DNA of 18,813 nt, from contig CANKNP010000056.1 of assembly GCA_947483545.1 (NCBI GenBank), positions 1 through 18,813 on the forward strand, in the 5' to 3' direction. Positions 1 through 8,131 of the stretch are shown here, in pieces. The translations under genes and the position numbers were made by a program. The first letter of the stretch is position 1; every line of letters begins with the position of its first letter. The notes under the pieces were generated by a model, which was not told where the DNA came from, did not search any database, and saw only the letters and a list, made by a program, of their open reading frames with translations. Source of the stretch: Deltaproteobacteria bacterium. GTDB taxonomy: Bacteria; Myxococcota; UBA796; SXON01.

Positions 1-1
1 C

Positions 2-2047
2 TCCATCACGCGCCAGGCCCCGCACCGCGTAGACCTCGGCGTCAGCGGCGCGGTTCATCTCGATCAAAGCCTTCGAGGCCACCGCAGCGACCCGCGCCTC
101 CAGGCGCGGCGCGAGCGCCCGGCGGAGCATCGCGGAGGCCCGCTCCAGGCGAGACTCCGGCGTTCCTCCGGCAAACTCCAACGAGAGCACCGCCGCCTGA
201 ATGTCGGTGGGGTCGGCCGAGAGGAGCGCAGCCGCGGTGTCGCGCGCATCCGCCACGTGACCCGACGCCGCGCGCGCTGCCGCAAGCACCCGCCGGGCTC
301 GAGGACTCGCCGATCCTGCAGGGAGGCCGGGGTAGTCCACCAGCGGTCGCCCCAGGCGCACGGCCAGCTCTTCGAAGACGAGGCGCTCGTCGGCTGTGCG
401 GGGGGCACGCCCGGCGAGCGCTGCCTCCGCCCCGTCCAGGTCGTTTCGCGCCAGCGCCTCCGCCGCCGCGAGCACCTTGACACCCTGAGCGTCCGCCGCG
501 CCAGGCGCGTCCAGGAACTCTCGTACCTGCCGGACCCGATCCGGCGCGCCGTCCCACTCCCGCCAGATCTGGAGGCGCACCCTCGCCAACGCGAGCGCGG
601 CCTCGGGATCGGCGCTGGCCCGCGGGGCGATCTCCCGCTCCTCCGCCTCAAGCGCCTCATAGCGATTCTCGGCGAGCACCGCCTCGATCTGCTCACGTTC
701 ACCCAGGACTGCCGGCCGCAGCTGACCATAAGCGAGCACCAGGAGCGCCGCGATCACCAGGAGGAGGAGGATCCCGCCGCCGAGGATCAGCCCCAGCCGC
801 GACAATCCCAAAGGGGCCGCGGGGATCACCTCTACTTCCGGCTGCGGGTTCGTCGCGGGCGGCAGGTGCTTCTCCACAACCTTGATCGGCCGGACCCGGC
901 TCTCGGTCGGCTCGGGATCGGGCGGTGGTGCCGGCTCGTGCCGGGTCATCATCACCACGTTCTCGTCCTCAGCCTCCAGGCGGTCTTCGGTCAGGTCGGC
1001 GGCCCGCGGGGCCGGCCGGCCTCCCATCGCCTTTTGCCACTCACGCAGGTTGATCGGTGCGCCGTCCAGCGTGTCGAGCCGGTCCGGCGAGCGTCGCCGA
1101 TGCCCGTCCTCGCCCGGGCGGAGCACAAGCAGGATCTGGGTGTCACCCGCGTCTGAGCCCCCCGAGAGCGACCGGACCTGAATGCTGGGCGCCGTCCCCT
1201 CACCGGTTCCCGCCATCTGCTCGGGGGTCGCAATCCCGGAAGACTGGGTATGATCGCCGTCTTCTTCTGGCCGCGCGGCGTCGACGACGCTTTGCTGGAA
1301 AAGCGCCGGAAACCGGCTCGCTTCCTCGGGCGGAACGTCGTGTTCGCGGGACCTCGTCTCCGTACGTTCGGGCTCGTCAGCCGACAGGTCCATTCCCGTG
1401 GTCAACGCCAGGCCGTCCACGAGCTCATCAAGCGAGCCGGACGGCACGGTAAAATCACCCGCGATCGCCCATAGAAGGTCCTCTGGACGCCCGTTTTCGG
1501 GATGGGCCGGGCGCAGACGCTCGAGGATGCCCGAGCCGCGCATGAAGCTGCCAGTCGCGAGAAAGGACTCGGCAAGCGCCAGCATCTCGGCGGGGCGAGC
1601 CTCGCGCTCGATCTCACGCGCCCGCGTTTCGGGCCGTACGGGCTCCTGATGCGCCCGATCCCAGAGATCGCGGACGTCAACGCCCGCCTCGCGCAGCCGC
1701 ACGAGCGGCTTTCGGGCTCGGAGCGGCCAACCACGCTCTACGTAGATGCGGGCCAGCAGAAGCAGCACCTCTTCCTGGTGTTCCGGCGTCTCCTCCAACT
1801 CGCGCGCCCGCAGCGTCGCGCGGTCCATGAGCCGGAGATCAAAAAAGGCACGCGCTTGCGCCAGCCGGGCACGCGCGGTGGGCGTGCCTTCGGCCATCCA
1901 CGCTTCGACCAGCTTCACCACCGACCGGCTCTCCCCACGGGCCGACAACCGCGCCACGACCTCGTCAAGGTGGCGCTCGCGCGGCGTCAGTGAAGGACTG
2001 GATTCCGGCCTCAAGCGAACTCGACTATAGCAGCCTCGCTGCGCCAT
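2..2047 (-). CDS. Single-pass membrane protein with TPR-like helical repeats (3' end beyond window)
   Basis: An uninterrupted reading frame of 682 codons runs off the left edge, so the C-terminus is missing. Residues 20-200 are charged, Ala/Leu/Arg-rich amphipathic helices that look like TPR or a related alpha-solenoid. Residues about 230-415 are an acidic, proline-rich linker. Residues 418-439 (LGLILGGGILLLLVIAALLV core) form one clear transmembrane helix. Residues 441-682 are again Ala/Leu-rich paired helices of TPR type. No catalytic motif or signal peptide is visible. The ATG at 2047 has no good Shine-Dalgarno sequence, and a candidate extended -10 lies downstream of it. The real start could therefore be a later GTG, for example near 1921, preceded by GGGGAG. 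I do not recognise a named family. It is divergent from the J-domain gene, which suggests but does not prove a shared function. Confidence 0.75.
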   Translation of the reverse strand, partial: MAQRGCYSRVRLRPESSPSLTPRERHLDEVVARLSARGESRSVVKLVEAWMAEGTPTARARLAQARAFFDLRLMDRATLRARELEETPEHQEEVLLLLARIYVERGWPLRARKPLVRLREAGVDVRDLWDRAHQEPVRPETRAREIEREARPAEMLALAESFLATGSFMRGSGILERLRPAHPENGRPEDLLWAIAGDFTVPSGSLDELVDGLALTTGMDLSADEPERTETRSREHDVPPEEASRFPALFQQSVVDAARPEEDGDHTQSSGIATPEQMAGTGEGTAPSIQVRSLSGGSDAGDTQILLVLRPGEDGHRRRSPDRLDTLDGAPINLREWQKAMGGRPAPRAADLTEDRLEAEDENVVMMTRHEPAPPPDPEPTESRVRPIKVVEKHLPPATNPQPEVEVIPAAPLGLSRLGLILGGGILLLLVIAALLVLAYGQLRPAVLGEREQIEAVLAENRYEALEAEEREIAPRASADPEAALALARVRLQIWREWDGAPDRVRQVREFLDAPGAADAQGVKVLAAAEALARNDLDGAEAALAGRAPRTADERLVFEELAVRLGRPLVDYPGLPAGSASPRARRVLAAARAASGHVADARDTAAALLSADPTDIQAAVLSLEFAGGTPESRLERASAMLRRALAPRLEARVAAVASKALIEMNRAADAEVYAVRGLARDG
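2024..2032 (-). promoter_or_regulatory. Candidate extended -10 promoter element
   Basis: On the minus strand the bases read TGC followed by TATAGT, close to an extended -10 (TGnTATAAT). The hexamer 17 nt upstream, TGCCCA, is only a weak -35 match. If used, transcription would begin near 2017, inside the frame opened by the ATG at 2047. That would favour a later start for the membrane protein. It rests on a motif match only. Confidence 0.25.
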
Positions 2048-2158
2048 GGGCAGCCGGGGCAAGCGCCCGACGCGCGTCTGGACACCCCCCTGACCAACCG
2101 AACTCCAGTCCCTCCACAACGTCACGAGCCGGTTAAGCACGCCACGCGAGGCTGGGGT

Positions 2159-3568
2159 ATGGGAGGACGGCTGTTGCTGGCAGAGCTGCTTCGGGCGACA
2201 CGAGAGCGCCTGACTGGCGCCGTGGAGTGGCGAGACGACCGCCGACGTCGGACCTTCTTCCTGGATTCCGGGGAGCTGGTACTCATTCAGTCGAACCTGA
2301 AGAGCGAGTCCGCCGAACGTGTAGCCGAACGGTTCCCGGGCCTCGCGACAGCCGATCTCCGCAGACGCATCATCGAATGGCGCTTTCGCGGTGGTATCGG
2401 TGAGATCGCCGGCGGCGTACAATTCCTCGAAGGCGTCACGTCCCCGCAACGGGAGCCCGCCGCCCTTGGCTCCCTCCTGCTCTCGGCGGCGGACGGCCTG
2501 CCGCTCGCCCCAGCCCGGTGGTTCCCGCACGCAGTGGACGCTGAAGTTCTGGAGCTTCTTCCTGTAGAGCGCGAGGTGGTCCAGTACCTGGCGTCGCTTG
2601 ACGGAAGCCGGGCGGCCGAGGACATTCGAGACTTTGGACCTACCGAACCCGAGCTGCTCGATCGGCTCCTCCGTGTCGGGCTCGCAATTGGCGGCCTGGA
2701 GGACACCGGGCACGAGACCGTGGTGACCACGGTCACACGGGAGGCGCTGGCGGCGGGTTCGCGGGGCGATATCGCGAACTTGATCGCGCAGGAGGTAGGC
2801 ACTCCAGTCGCAGTCGACCCGCTGGTCGTGCGGTTCGGACCGCTGCTCGAGCGAATCCCACGCGCGGAGGATCACTATGCTGTTCTCGGCGTGCGTTGGG
2901 ACGATCCTCCCGACACGATGCGCAAGGCCTACTTCGCCTTGGCGCGCGACCTTCACCCCGACCGTTTTGTAGCGGACCCTGCGGACACACAAAAAACCGC
3001 GTCAGACCTCTTTGATCGGGTTCGGGCAGCGTGGGAGGTCCTCGGCGACGACGCTGCGCGTGACACCTACGCGCGCAGAGTGATTCACGGGGAGAAGACC
3101 GAGGACGAGAAAGCCTCGGAGAAGGTTCGCGATATCCTGGACGCGGAGTCGGAGTTCAAACGCGGGGTCCAGGAGCTCGGTGCGGGACGCATCGCCCCTG
3201 CGCGCGAGTACTTCCACCGTGCCGTGTCGCTGGTGCCGGAGGAGCCCGAGTTCGTCGCGTACCTCGCCTACACGGACTTCCGACTCACCACCGGCCGGGA
3301 CGACACGGCGGCCGCCGAGGCGCTCGAACGCCTCAAGGCCATCGTAGAAGCCAGTGAGAAGCTGGATAACGCGTGGGTACTCTTCGGGCAGGCGCTCAAG
3401 CTTCGCGGGAACGAAGCATCGGCCCGGCGCGCGTTCATCCGCGCGCTTCAGATCAAGCCGTCAAACCCCGACGCCGAGCGGGAGCTCAAGCGGATGGCCG
3501 CCGCCCGACAGGAGCAGAAGGAAGAGGCCAAACCCGGTTTTTTCAGTCGGCTTTTTGGGCGGAAGTAG
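2159..3568 (+). CDS. DUF4388-like / J-domain / TPR chimeric protein
   Basis: The protein has 469 aa. Residues 1-110 resemble the N-terminal DUF4388 (PATAN-like) domain of delta-proteobacterial regulators: a small LTG-type segment (LTGAVEW, 18-24), then FFLDSGELV (33-41). Residues 238-305 are a J domain with the invariant HPD at 266-268 in a DLHPDRF helix-loop; HPD normally stimulates a DnaK ATPase. No Gly/Phe or zinc-finger region follows, so this is a class III J protein. Residues 330-450 form TPR-like helices (EFKRGVQELGAG, then ALKLRGNEASARRAFIRAL). The tail FFSRLFGRK is basic and amphipathic. The ATG at 2159 follows GAGG with a 7-nt spacer. A regulatory or co-chaperone role is inferred; the client is unknown. 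Confidence 0.82.
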   Translation: MGGRLLLAELLRATRERLTGAVEWRDDRRRRTFFLDSGELVLIQSNLKSESAERVAERFPGLATADLRRRIIEWRFRGGIGEIAGGVQFLEGVTSPQREPAALGSLLLSAADGLPLAPARWFPHAVDAEVLELLPVEREVVQYLASLDGSRAAEDIRDFGPTEPELLDRLLRVGLAIGGLEDTGHETVVTTVTREALAAGSRGDIANLIAQEVGTPVAVDPLVVRFGPLLERIPRAEDHYAVLGVRWDDPPDTMRKAYFALARDLHPDRFVADPADTQKTASDLFDRVRAAWEVLGDDAARDTYARRVIHGEKTEDEKASEKVRDILDAESEFKRGVQELGAGRIAPAREYFHRAVSLVPEEPEFVAYLAYTDFRLTTGRDDTAAAEALERLKAIVEASEKLDNAWVLFGQALKLRGNEASARRAFIRALQIKPSNPDAERELKRMAAARQEQKEEAKPGFFSRLFGRK

Positions 3569-4769
3569 GCAGCGACGCCTCACGTAGTACCCGGTCGCAG
3601 GTGTCGATCACCTGGCGAACGTAGGCCCGCTTCTCCGCGTAGGTGCCCGGATAGAAGCTACGTTTGAAACCGTGGATGACCATATTGCGTAGCTCCCGCG
3701 GCGTGACGCCGAGGTGGGTGACCGCGAGGTGGTGCTCACGCGTCACGGTGGTGTTGGACACCAGACGATTGTCCGTGCACAGGGTCACCGACATCCGATG
3801 ATCGAGCATCTTCCGGAGGGGGTGGTCCTCGGGACGCGTCACCATCGGGTTGGTCTGGAGGTTGGAGGTGATACATACCTCAATGGTCACGCGCCGATCC
3901 GCCATGAAGTTGGCCAGGCGACGCGTGTACGCCTCCTTGTCCTCAATCCGGGCGTCCTGAATCGTCTCCGGTGAAAAGAGCAGGAGCGCGTGCCCAATAC
4001 GATCCGCGTACAAGGAAGTGATGGCCTGAAAGATGCTCTCGGCGCCGTAAGCTTCGCCGGCGTGGACGGTCTTGGCGAGAAACGCCGTGTGGGCGTGATG
4101 GTAGGCCTCGATATGATCCACCGCCGGATATCCCGCCTCCTGCCCCGCGAGATCAAAACCGACCACCGGAATGCCGTCCTCGTCTCGGGCACGCACCGCG
4201 GCACGAGCGAGCTCCAAGCTGGCGAGCCCGAACACCCGGCGCCTTGGCGACTGCGGAAGCGCCTGAAGAAGCTGCCGATAGTAGGTAGAGTAGTTCTCGT
4301 TGAACATGCGCATCGCGCAGACGATGATGCCATATCGAAACGGGGGCTCGTCCGGCGCAAGCTTGGCGTTGAACGCGGCTGCTGCGCGATCCATGCCCCG
4401 TCGTACGGCGCGGAGCACGTCGCGCACCTCGAAGCCGGCGTGTACGTGAAGCTGCGGCGCAAACCGCACCTCGACATAACGCACACCTTCCTCCTGGTTG
4501 TCCACCGCGAATTCGTACGCGATGCGCTCGACCGACTCGGGATCCTGCATCACCGCGCAGGTCCATGCGAAGCCGGCCAGATACTCCACGAGGCTCGAAT
4601 AGGAGGGCTTGAACACCAGCTCCCGCATCCCCTCCTCGGTGAAGGACGGGATTTGTACACCCTGGGCTCGGGCGAGGTCGATGAGCGTCGGTACCCGCAG
4701 CGATCCGTCGAGGTGCACGTGCAGGTCGGTCTTGGGTAAGGCGCGCAACAGCGCTTCAGAGATCGGCAT
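3543..4769 (-). CDS. add: Adenosine deaminase
   Basis: This 408-aa metal-dependent hydrolase of the amidohydrolase superfamily should convert adenosine (or deoxyadenosine) to inosine plus ammonia in cytosolic purine salvage. The TIM-barrel metal site is complete: HVH in KTDLHVHLDGS (H17, H19), HAGE with H236 and catalytic E239, H260 in RIGHA, and metal ligand D333 in CTDNR. The residue after D333 is Asn, where mammalian enzymes have a second Asp. I recall the TDN form from other bacterial members. Length is slightly above the usual 330-360 aa. The ATG at 4769 puts KTDLHVH about 13 residues in, as is normal. The last 26 bp overlap the convergent J-domain gene. A close relative such as an N6-methyl-AMP or adenine deaminase is less likely but not excluded. 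Confidence 0.9.
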   Translation of the reverse strand: MPISEALLRALPKTDLHVHLDGSLRVPTLIDLARAQGVQIPSFTEEGMRELVFKPSYSSLVEYLAGFAWTCAVMQDPESVERIAYEFAVDNQEEGVRYVEVRFAPQLHVHAGFEVRDVLRAVRRGMDRAAAAFNAKLAPDEPPFRYGIIVCAMRMFNENYSTYYRQLLQALPQSPRRRVFGLASLELARAAVRARDEDGIPVVGFDLAGQEAGYPAVDHIEAYHHAHTAFLAKTVHAGEAYGAESIFQAITSLYADRIGHALLLFSPETIQDARIEDKEAYTRRLANFMADRRVTIEVCITSNLQTNPMVTRPEDHPLRKMLDHRMSVTLCTDNRLVSNTTVTREHHLAVTHLGVTPRELRNMVIHGFKRSFYPGTYAEKRAYVRQVIDTCDRVLREASLPTSAQKAD

Positions 4770-4851
4770 ACGAAGACTTAACCCGCGAAAGGGTCGAGCA
4801 CCCCCGCTACGCGAGCGCCCCGGCGAGCACCGAAGCCGTTAATGCCCAGAG

Positions 4852-5637
4852 ATGTCCGTGTGGGTCAACGGCCGCGCCGATCTGGGTCTTGACCTGCACG
4901 ACCCGCTGCTCCTGGGCGCGGGCACCTTCACCACGCTCCGTACCTACGGCCGCCGACTCTGGCAGATCGACGCCCACCTGCGCCGCCTGCACGCCGGGGC
5001 CTCGTGGCTCGGCGCGCCCTGGTCCACGGACTGGTTGTGTGAGTTCGACAGGCTTGACGCGCACATCCGCGCCACAGCCGGCCCCGAACAGAAGGTGCAC
5101 GCGATTCTCTCCGCGAGCGGCGCCCGGGTGCTCCGGTCCGCGCCCCTCGACGAGCATCTGGTGCGCCGGCCCGTGGCGGCCCGCTCTGCGACGGGCCCGG
5201 TTGGCCCTCCCGGCGCCGCCCGGCACAAACTCACCACCCGAGCGCTTTGGGGACCGGGGGGCGAAGAGCGCCTGTTCACGCTGAACGACCGCTGGCTCGA
5301 GACCGACCGCGGGAACATCTTCGTCGTCCGCGACGGGTCCTTGATCACCGCCCCGGACGACGGGAACATCCTGCCCGGGGTCACGCGTGAGCTTCTGCTC
5401 CGTATCGCACGGGCCGAGGGCATTTCGGTGCGAATCGAGGCACCCGCTCGTGGAGCCACCGACGCGCTCTACGTCTGCTCTACGCTCAAGGAGCTGGCCC
5501 CGATCGTCCAACTCAACGGGGAGGCCCGGCAGGCCGGCGAAGCTATCGGCGACCGCCTCCTGCAACGTTGGGGCGAGCTCGTCGAGAGCGGGACCTCGCC
5601 GACGCGCGCAGCCCCAGAATCCGCCAACCGGCCATAA
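4852..5637 (+). CDS. Class IV PLP-dependent aminotransferase / aminodeoxychorismate lyase-like
   Basis: This 261-aa fold-type IV PLP enzyme carries the family's landmarks in order: an N-terminal GAGTFTTLR (22-30), the probable Schiff-base lysine K126 in ARHKLTTR, the cofactor-binding glutamate E150 in ETDRGNIFV, and the phosphate-binding GNILPGVTRE (171-180). Members include 4-amino-4-deoxychorismate lyase (PabC, folate), branched-chain aminotransferase and D-alanine aminotransferase. The short length and KLTTR motif favour a PabC-like or D-amino-acid type. There is no pabA/pabB neighbour, so the substrate cannot be fixed. The stretch before K126 is Gly/Pro-rich. The ATG at 4852 has only a weak upstream AGAG; GTG at 4858 is an alternative. 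The gene is divergent from add and convergent with rplQ. Confidence 0.82.
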   Translation: MSVWVNGRADLGLDLHDPLLLGAGTFTTLRTYGRRLWQIDAHLRRLHAGASWLGAPWSTDWLCEFDRLDAHIRATAGPEQKVHAILSASGARVLRSAPLDEHLVRRPVAARSATGPVGPPGAARHKLTTRALWGPGGEERLFTLNDRWLETDRGNIFVVRDGSLITAPDDGNILPGVTRELLLRIARAEGISVRIEAPARGATDALYVCSTLKELAPIVQLNGEARQAGEAIGDRLLQRWGELVESGTSPTRAAPESANRP

Positions 5638-5679
5638 GCAACCCGGCCGCCCGGCCAGCGCCGAAGCTGGGCCGACGGA

Positions 5680-5703
5680 AGCCGGCCGTACCGGCGCCCG
5701 GCT
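5680..5703. terminator. Candidate hairpin between convergent genes
   Basis: The 103-bp gap between the aminotransferase stop and the rplQ stop holds AGCCGG paired with CCGGCT around a 12-nt loop. A competing inner pairing is GCCGG (5681-5685) with CCGGC (5691-5695). Being palindromic, it could act on either transcript. There is no T-run on either strand, so it is not a canonical intrinsic terminator, and rho-dependent termination is equally possible. Nothing else in the gap stands out. Confidence 0.25.
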
Positions 5704-5740
5704 CACCCGAGCTCCCGGAGACCGGACCACCGCCCGCGAA

Positions 5741-6226
5741 TCAGACTGCCGCTTCCGAATCCCCGCCGGAGTCGCTGTCAGTGCCCTCCGAAGGGGCGGC
5801 CTTGGCCGTATAAGGCTCCCGCAAGATCTCGATCAGCGCCATGGGGGCGCGATCGCCCTGACGCAGCCCGAGCTTGAAGATGCGGGTGTAGCCACCCGGG
5901 CGGGTCGCGAAGAGCTCCGCGTACTCGCTGAACACCTTGGCCAGGACGTCGCGATCTTCGATCCAGCGCCGCGCCATACGAACCGCGTGAACCCGACGCG
6001 CTTTCGCTGCGGCGAGCTCCGCGCCCTGCAGGGCGGCAAGCTGGGAAGGCAGCACCCGGCGTGAGAGCGTGATGATCCGCTCAGCGACCGGACGAAGCTC
6101 CTTCGCACGCGTCTCGGTCGTCTGAATCCGACCGTGCCGCATCAGGGAGGTGACCATGTTGCGGATCATCGAGGACCGATGACCCGTGGGGACGCCGAGA
6201 CGGCGTCCAGCTTTGAGATGACGCAT
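5741..6226 (-). CDS. rplQ: 50S ribosomal protein L17
   Basis: At 161 aa this is the last gene of the operon, 12 nt after rpoA as in most bacteria. The N-terminus ([11 protein letters not shown], then [13 protein letters not shown]) is the L17 signature, followed by [17 protein letters not shown]. The middle Tyr-Arg core [24 protein letters not shown] is intact. L17 binds 23S rRNA near the exit tunnel. The C-terminal 15-20 residues (about 145-161) form a low-complexity acidic, Ser/Gly-rich tail not needed for the fold; extended L17 tails are common. The ATG at 6226 begins the conserved MRH. The gene converges on the aminotransferase gene, so operon transcription probably ends in the 103-bp gap. 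Confidence 0.97.
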   Translation of the reverse strand: MRHLKAGRRLGVPTGHRSSMIRNMVTSLMRHGRIQTTETRAKELRPVAERIITLSRRVLPSQLAALQGAELAAAKARRVHAVRMARRWIEDRDVLAKVFSEYAELFATRPGGYTRIFKLGLRQGDRAPMALIEILREPYTAKAAPSEGTDSDSGGDSEAAV

Positions 6227-6238
6227 CGTTACCTCGCC

Positions 6239-7243
6239 CTACGCCCGGGTCTTGGGGAAATTCTGGAGCTTCATCCCCAAGGAGAGATTGAGTTCACCCA
6301 AAATCTCCTTGATCTCATTGAGGGACTTGCGGCCAAAGTTTTTGGTCTTCAACATCTCGGCTTCGGTCCGCTCGACCAACTGCCAGACGTACTCGATGCC
6401 CGCGTTCTGCAGGCAGTTCGCGGAGCGCACTGACAGATCGAGCTCATCGACCCGACGGAAGAGGGTATCCGGGAAGTTCTCTTCTTCCGCCGCCCCTTCG
6501 CCCGACGAAGGCTCGTCCTCTTCGACGAAGTTGATGAAGGCCTGAATCTGCTCCTTCATGATCTTCGCGGCGAACGCCACGGCGTCCTCCGGCGTCACCG
6601 CGCCGTTCGTCCACACCTCAAGCGTGAGCTTGTCGTAGTCGGTACGCTGCCCGACGCGCGCGTTGGTGACGATGTAGCGGACGCGCCGGATCGGCGAGTG
6701 GATCGAATCGATGGGGATGGTCCCGAGCGGCATGTCCGCCGCTTTGTTCCGATCGGCGGGCACGTAGCCTTTACCGACCTTCGCGGTCATCTCGGCGTGA
6801 AGCCGGCCGGTACCCGTCAGGGTGGCGATTGGATGATCCGGATTGAGGATCTCCGCAGCCGCGTCGAAGCGGATGTCGCGCGCGGTGACCACCCGGATGG
6901 TGCCGGGCACCCCTTCTACGTCGATCGAAGCGCGAAACGGCTCATTGCGGTCGCTCTTGATCAGGACGCCCTTCAGGTTGAGGATGATGTCCGTGACGTC
7001 CTCGATCACGCCCGGAATGGACGAGAACTCGTGCAGCACGCCTTCGAGGCGCACCGACGTCAGGGCCGCGCCCTGGAGGCTGGACAGCAGGATGCGGCGA
7101 AGCGCATTGCCCAGGGTGATGCCAAAACCGCGCTCGAGCGGCTTGACCACGAGCTTCGCATACGTCTCGCCCGATCGCGAATCACGCTCGATCCGCCTGG
7201 GTTTGATCAGGCTTCGCCAATTGGCGTAAACATGTTCACTCAT
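6239..7243 (-). CDS. rpoA: RNA polymerase subunit alpha
   Basis: The 334-aa alpha subunit nucleates RNA polymerase assembly and contacts promoter UP elements and activators. The N-terminal dimerisation and beta/beta' contact domain covers about 1-235, with [20 protein letters not shown] at 39-58. An acidic linker (241-256, [15 protein letters not shown]) joins it to the C-terminal domain (about 260-325) with [13 protein letters not shown] and [14 protein letters not shown]273 corresponds to the DNA-contacting R265 of E. coli. Length matches the family. The ATG at 7243 follows GGGAG with a 7-nt spacer. Unusually, it follows rpsK directly with no rpsD, after a 109-nt spacer holding a strong hairpin. 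Confidence 0.98.
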   Translation of the reverse strand: MSEHVYANWRSLIKPRRIERDSRSGETYAKLVVKPLERGFGITLGNALRRILLSSLQGAALTSVRLEGVLHEFSSIPGVIEDVTDIILNLKGVLIKSDRNEPFRASIDVEGVPGTIRVVTARDIRFDAAAEILNPDHPIATLTGTGRLHAEMTAKVGKGYVPADRNKAADMPLGTIPIDSIHSPIRRVRYIVTNARVGQRTDYDKLTLEVWTNGAVTPEDAVAFAAKIMKEQIQAFINFVEEDEPSSGEGAAEEENFPDTLFRRVDELDLSVRSANCLQNAGIEYVWQLVERTEAEMLKTKNFGRKSLNEIKEILGELNLSLGMKLQNFPKTRA

Positions 7244-7265
7244 TGAAATACTCCCGGGCTTCTAC

Positions 7266-7282
7266 TGCCACAATCCGCGGCA
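7266..7282 (-). promoter_or_regulatory. Second stem-loop in the rpsK-rpoA spacer
   Basis: In the transcript UGCCGC pairs with GUGGCA (one G-U pair) around a 5-nt GGAUU loop, ending about 22 nt before the rpoA start and 10 nt before its Shine-Dalgarno sequence. It is a modest hairpin alone but lies next to a much stronger one in the same spacer. Confidence 0.35.
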
Positions 7283-7309
7283 CTCTTCGCCCAAAGGGGA
7301 TGGGGTACA

Positions 7310-7335
7310 AGCTGGCCCCCGACATGGGGCCAGCT
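7310..7335 (-). promoter_or_regulatory. Strong stem-loop in the rpsK-rpoA spacer
   Basis: Perfect 10-bp inverted repeat: AGCTGGCCCC (minus strand, 7335-7326), a 6-nt loop, then GGGGCCAGCT (7319-7310). It starts 17 nt after the rpsK stop and is followed by UUGUACCCC, not a U-run, so it is not a classical terminator. It sits where rpsD normally lies. Possible roles are mRNA processing, 3'-end protection of the upstream mRNA, or attenuation that sets RpoA apart from the ribosomal proteins. The structure is evident; the function is inferred. Confidence 0.6.
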
Positions 7336-7352
7336 CGAGAGGATGGAGAAAA

Positions 7353-7745
7353 TCAGACCCGGCGGCGCTTTGGCGGGCGGCAACCGTTGTGGGGGATCGG
7401 GGTGACGTCCACGATCATGGTGACCTTCAGGCCCGCGGTCTGAATCGCGCGGAGCGCCGATTCACGACCCGCACCAGGGCCCTTGATGACCACACCAGCC
7501 GACTTCATGCCATGATCCATCGCCTTGCGCGCGGCGTCTTCGGCCACGAGCTGAGCCGCGAAGGGCGTGCTCTTACGCGAGCCCTTGAAGCCCTTGACCC
7601 CGGCGCTCGACCACGCGACGGTGTTTCCGGCGGGGTCGGTGACGGTGACGATGGTGTTGTTGAAGGTGGACTGGATGTGAACCACGCCAGCGGGGACGTT
7701 CTTCCGAACGCGCTTGACGACTTTCTTCTTGGCGGCGACGCTCAT
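7353..7745 (-). CDS. rpsK: 30S ribosomal protein S11
   Basis: This 130-aa protein forms part of the 30S platform around the mRNA exit path with S7 and S18. Family features run throughout: [18 protein letters not shown] (21-38), the Gly-Lys turn [32 protein letters not shown], and the terminal [18 protein letters not shown] that ends nearly all S11 proteins. A basic N-terminal extension ([13 protein letters not shown]) matches bacterial homologues. The ATG at 7745 lies 9 nt after the rpsM stop. It is followed by rpoA rather than rpsD. Confidence 0.98.
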   Translation of the reverse strand: MSVAAKKKVVKRVRKNVPAGVVHIQSTFNNTIVTVTDPAGNTVAWSSAGVKGFKGSRKSTPFAAQLVAEDAARKAMDHGMKSAGVVIKGPGAGRESALRAIQTAGLKVTMIVDVTPIPHNGCRPPKRRRV

Positions 7746-7754
7746 GGTAGCCTC

Positions 7755-8123
7755 CTACTTCTTTTTCGCCGCGACGGAGCGGCGAGGCCCCTTGCGCGTG
7801 CGGGCGTTGGTGTGGGTACGCTGACCATGGACCGGGAGGCCGCGCTTGTGGCGCGATCCCCGATAGGTGTTCAGGTCGATCAGCCGCTTGATGTTCATCG
7901 CGACCTCCTTACGGAGCTCGCCCTCGACGCGGTATTCGCGCTGAATGATCTCGCGGATACGGGCAACGTCGACCTCGGAGAGGTCTTGCGTGCGAATCGC
8001 ACGGTCCACCTGCGCTTTCGCAAGGATATCCACCGCATTCTTGCGGCCGATGCCATAGAGATAACCGAGAGCGATGTCCACGCGCTTGTTGCGAGGAAGA
8101 TCGACGCCTTCTATACGAGCCAT
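7755..8123 (-). CDS. rpsM: 30S ribosomal protein S13
   Basis: This 122-aa protein sits in the 30S head, contacts 23S rRNA and L5 in bridges B1a/B1b, and touches P-site tRNA with its C-terminal tail. The N-terminus [21 protein letters not shown] is canonical, as is YGIGRKNA. The stretch [21 protein letters not shown] ends in the family's GLPVRGQ-type motif (Arg to His here), then [16 protein letters not shown] and a lysine tail. The start lies 8 nt after the rpmJ stop, and the GGAGG-type ribosome site overlaps that stop. In E. coli S4 represses from the rpsM leader; there is almost no leader here. Confidence 0.98.
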   Translation of the reverse strand: MARIEGVDLPRNKRVDIALGYLYGIGRKNAVDILAKAQVDRAIRTQDLSEVDVARIREIIQREYRVEGELRKEVAMNIKRLIDLNTYRGSRHKRGLPVHGQRTHTNARTRKGPRRSVAAKKK

Positions 8124-8131
8124 ACGACCTC

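Noticed and set aside
257..1156. Long plus-strand open frame (299 codons) at the left end
   Set aside because: It is antisense to the membrane protein, whose frame is continuous over 682 codons and encodes a clear transmembrane helix; the plus frame reads as Arg/His-rich GC-driven sequence.
4770..4851. Promoters in the 82-bp divergent add / aminotransferase gap
   Set aside because: No -35/-10 pair with acceptable spacing on either strand; TTAAGT before add is isolated.
7310..7335. The rpsK-rpoA hairpin as an intrinsic terminator
   Set aside because: The stem is strong but is followed by UUGUACCCC rather than a U-run, and rpoA/rplQ downstream need the transcript; no alternative promoter was found in the spacer.
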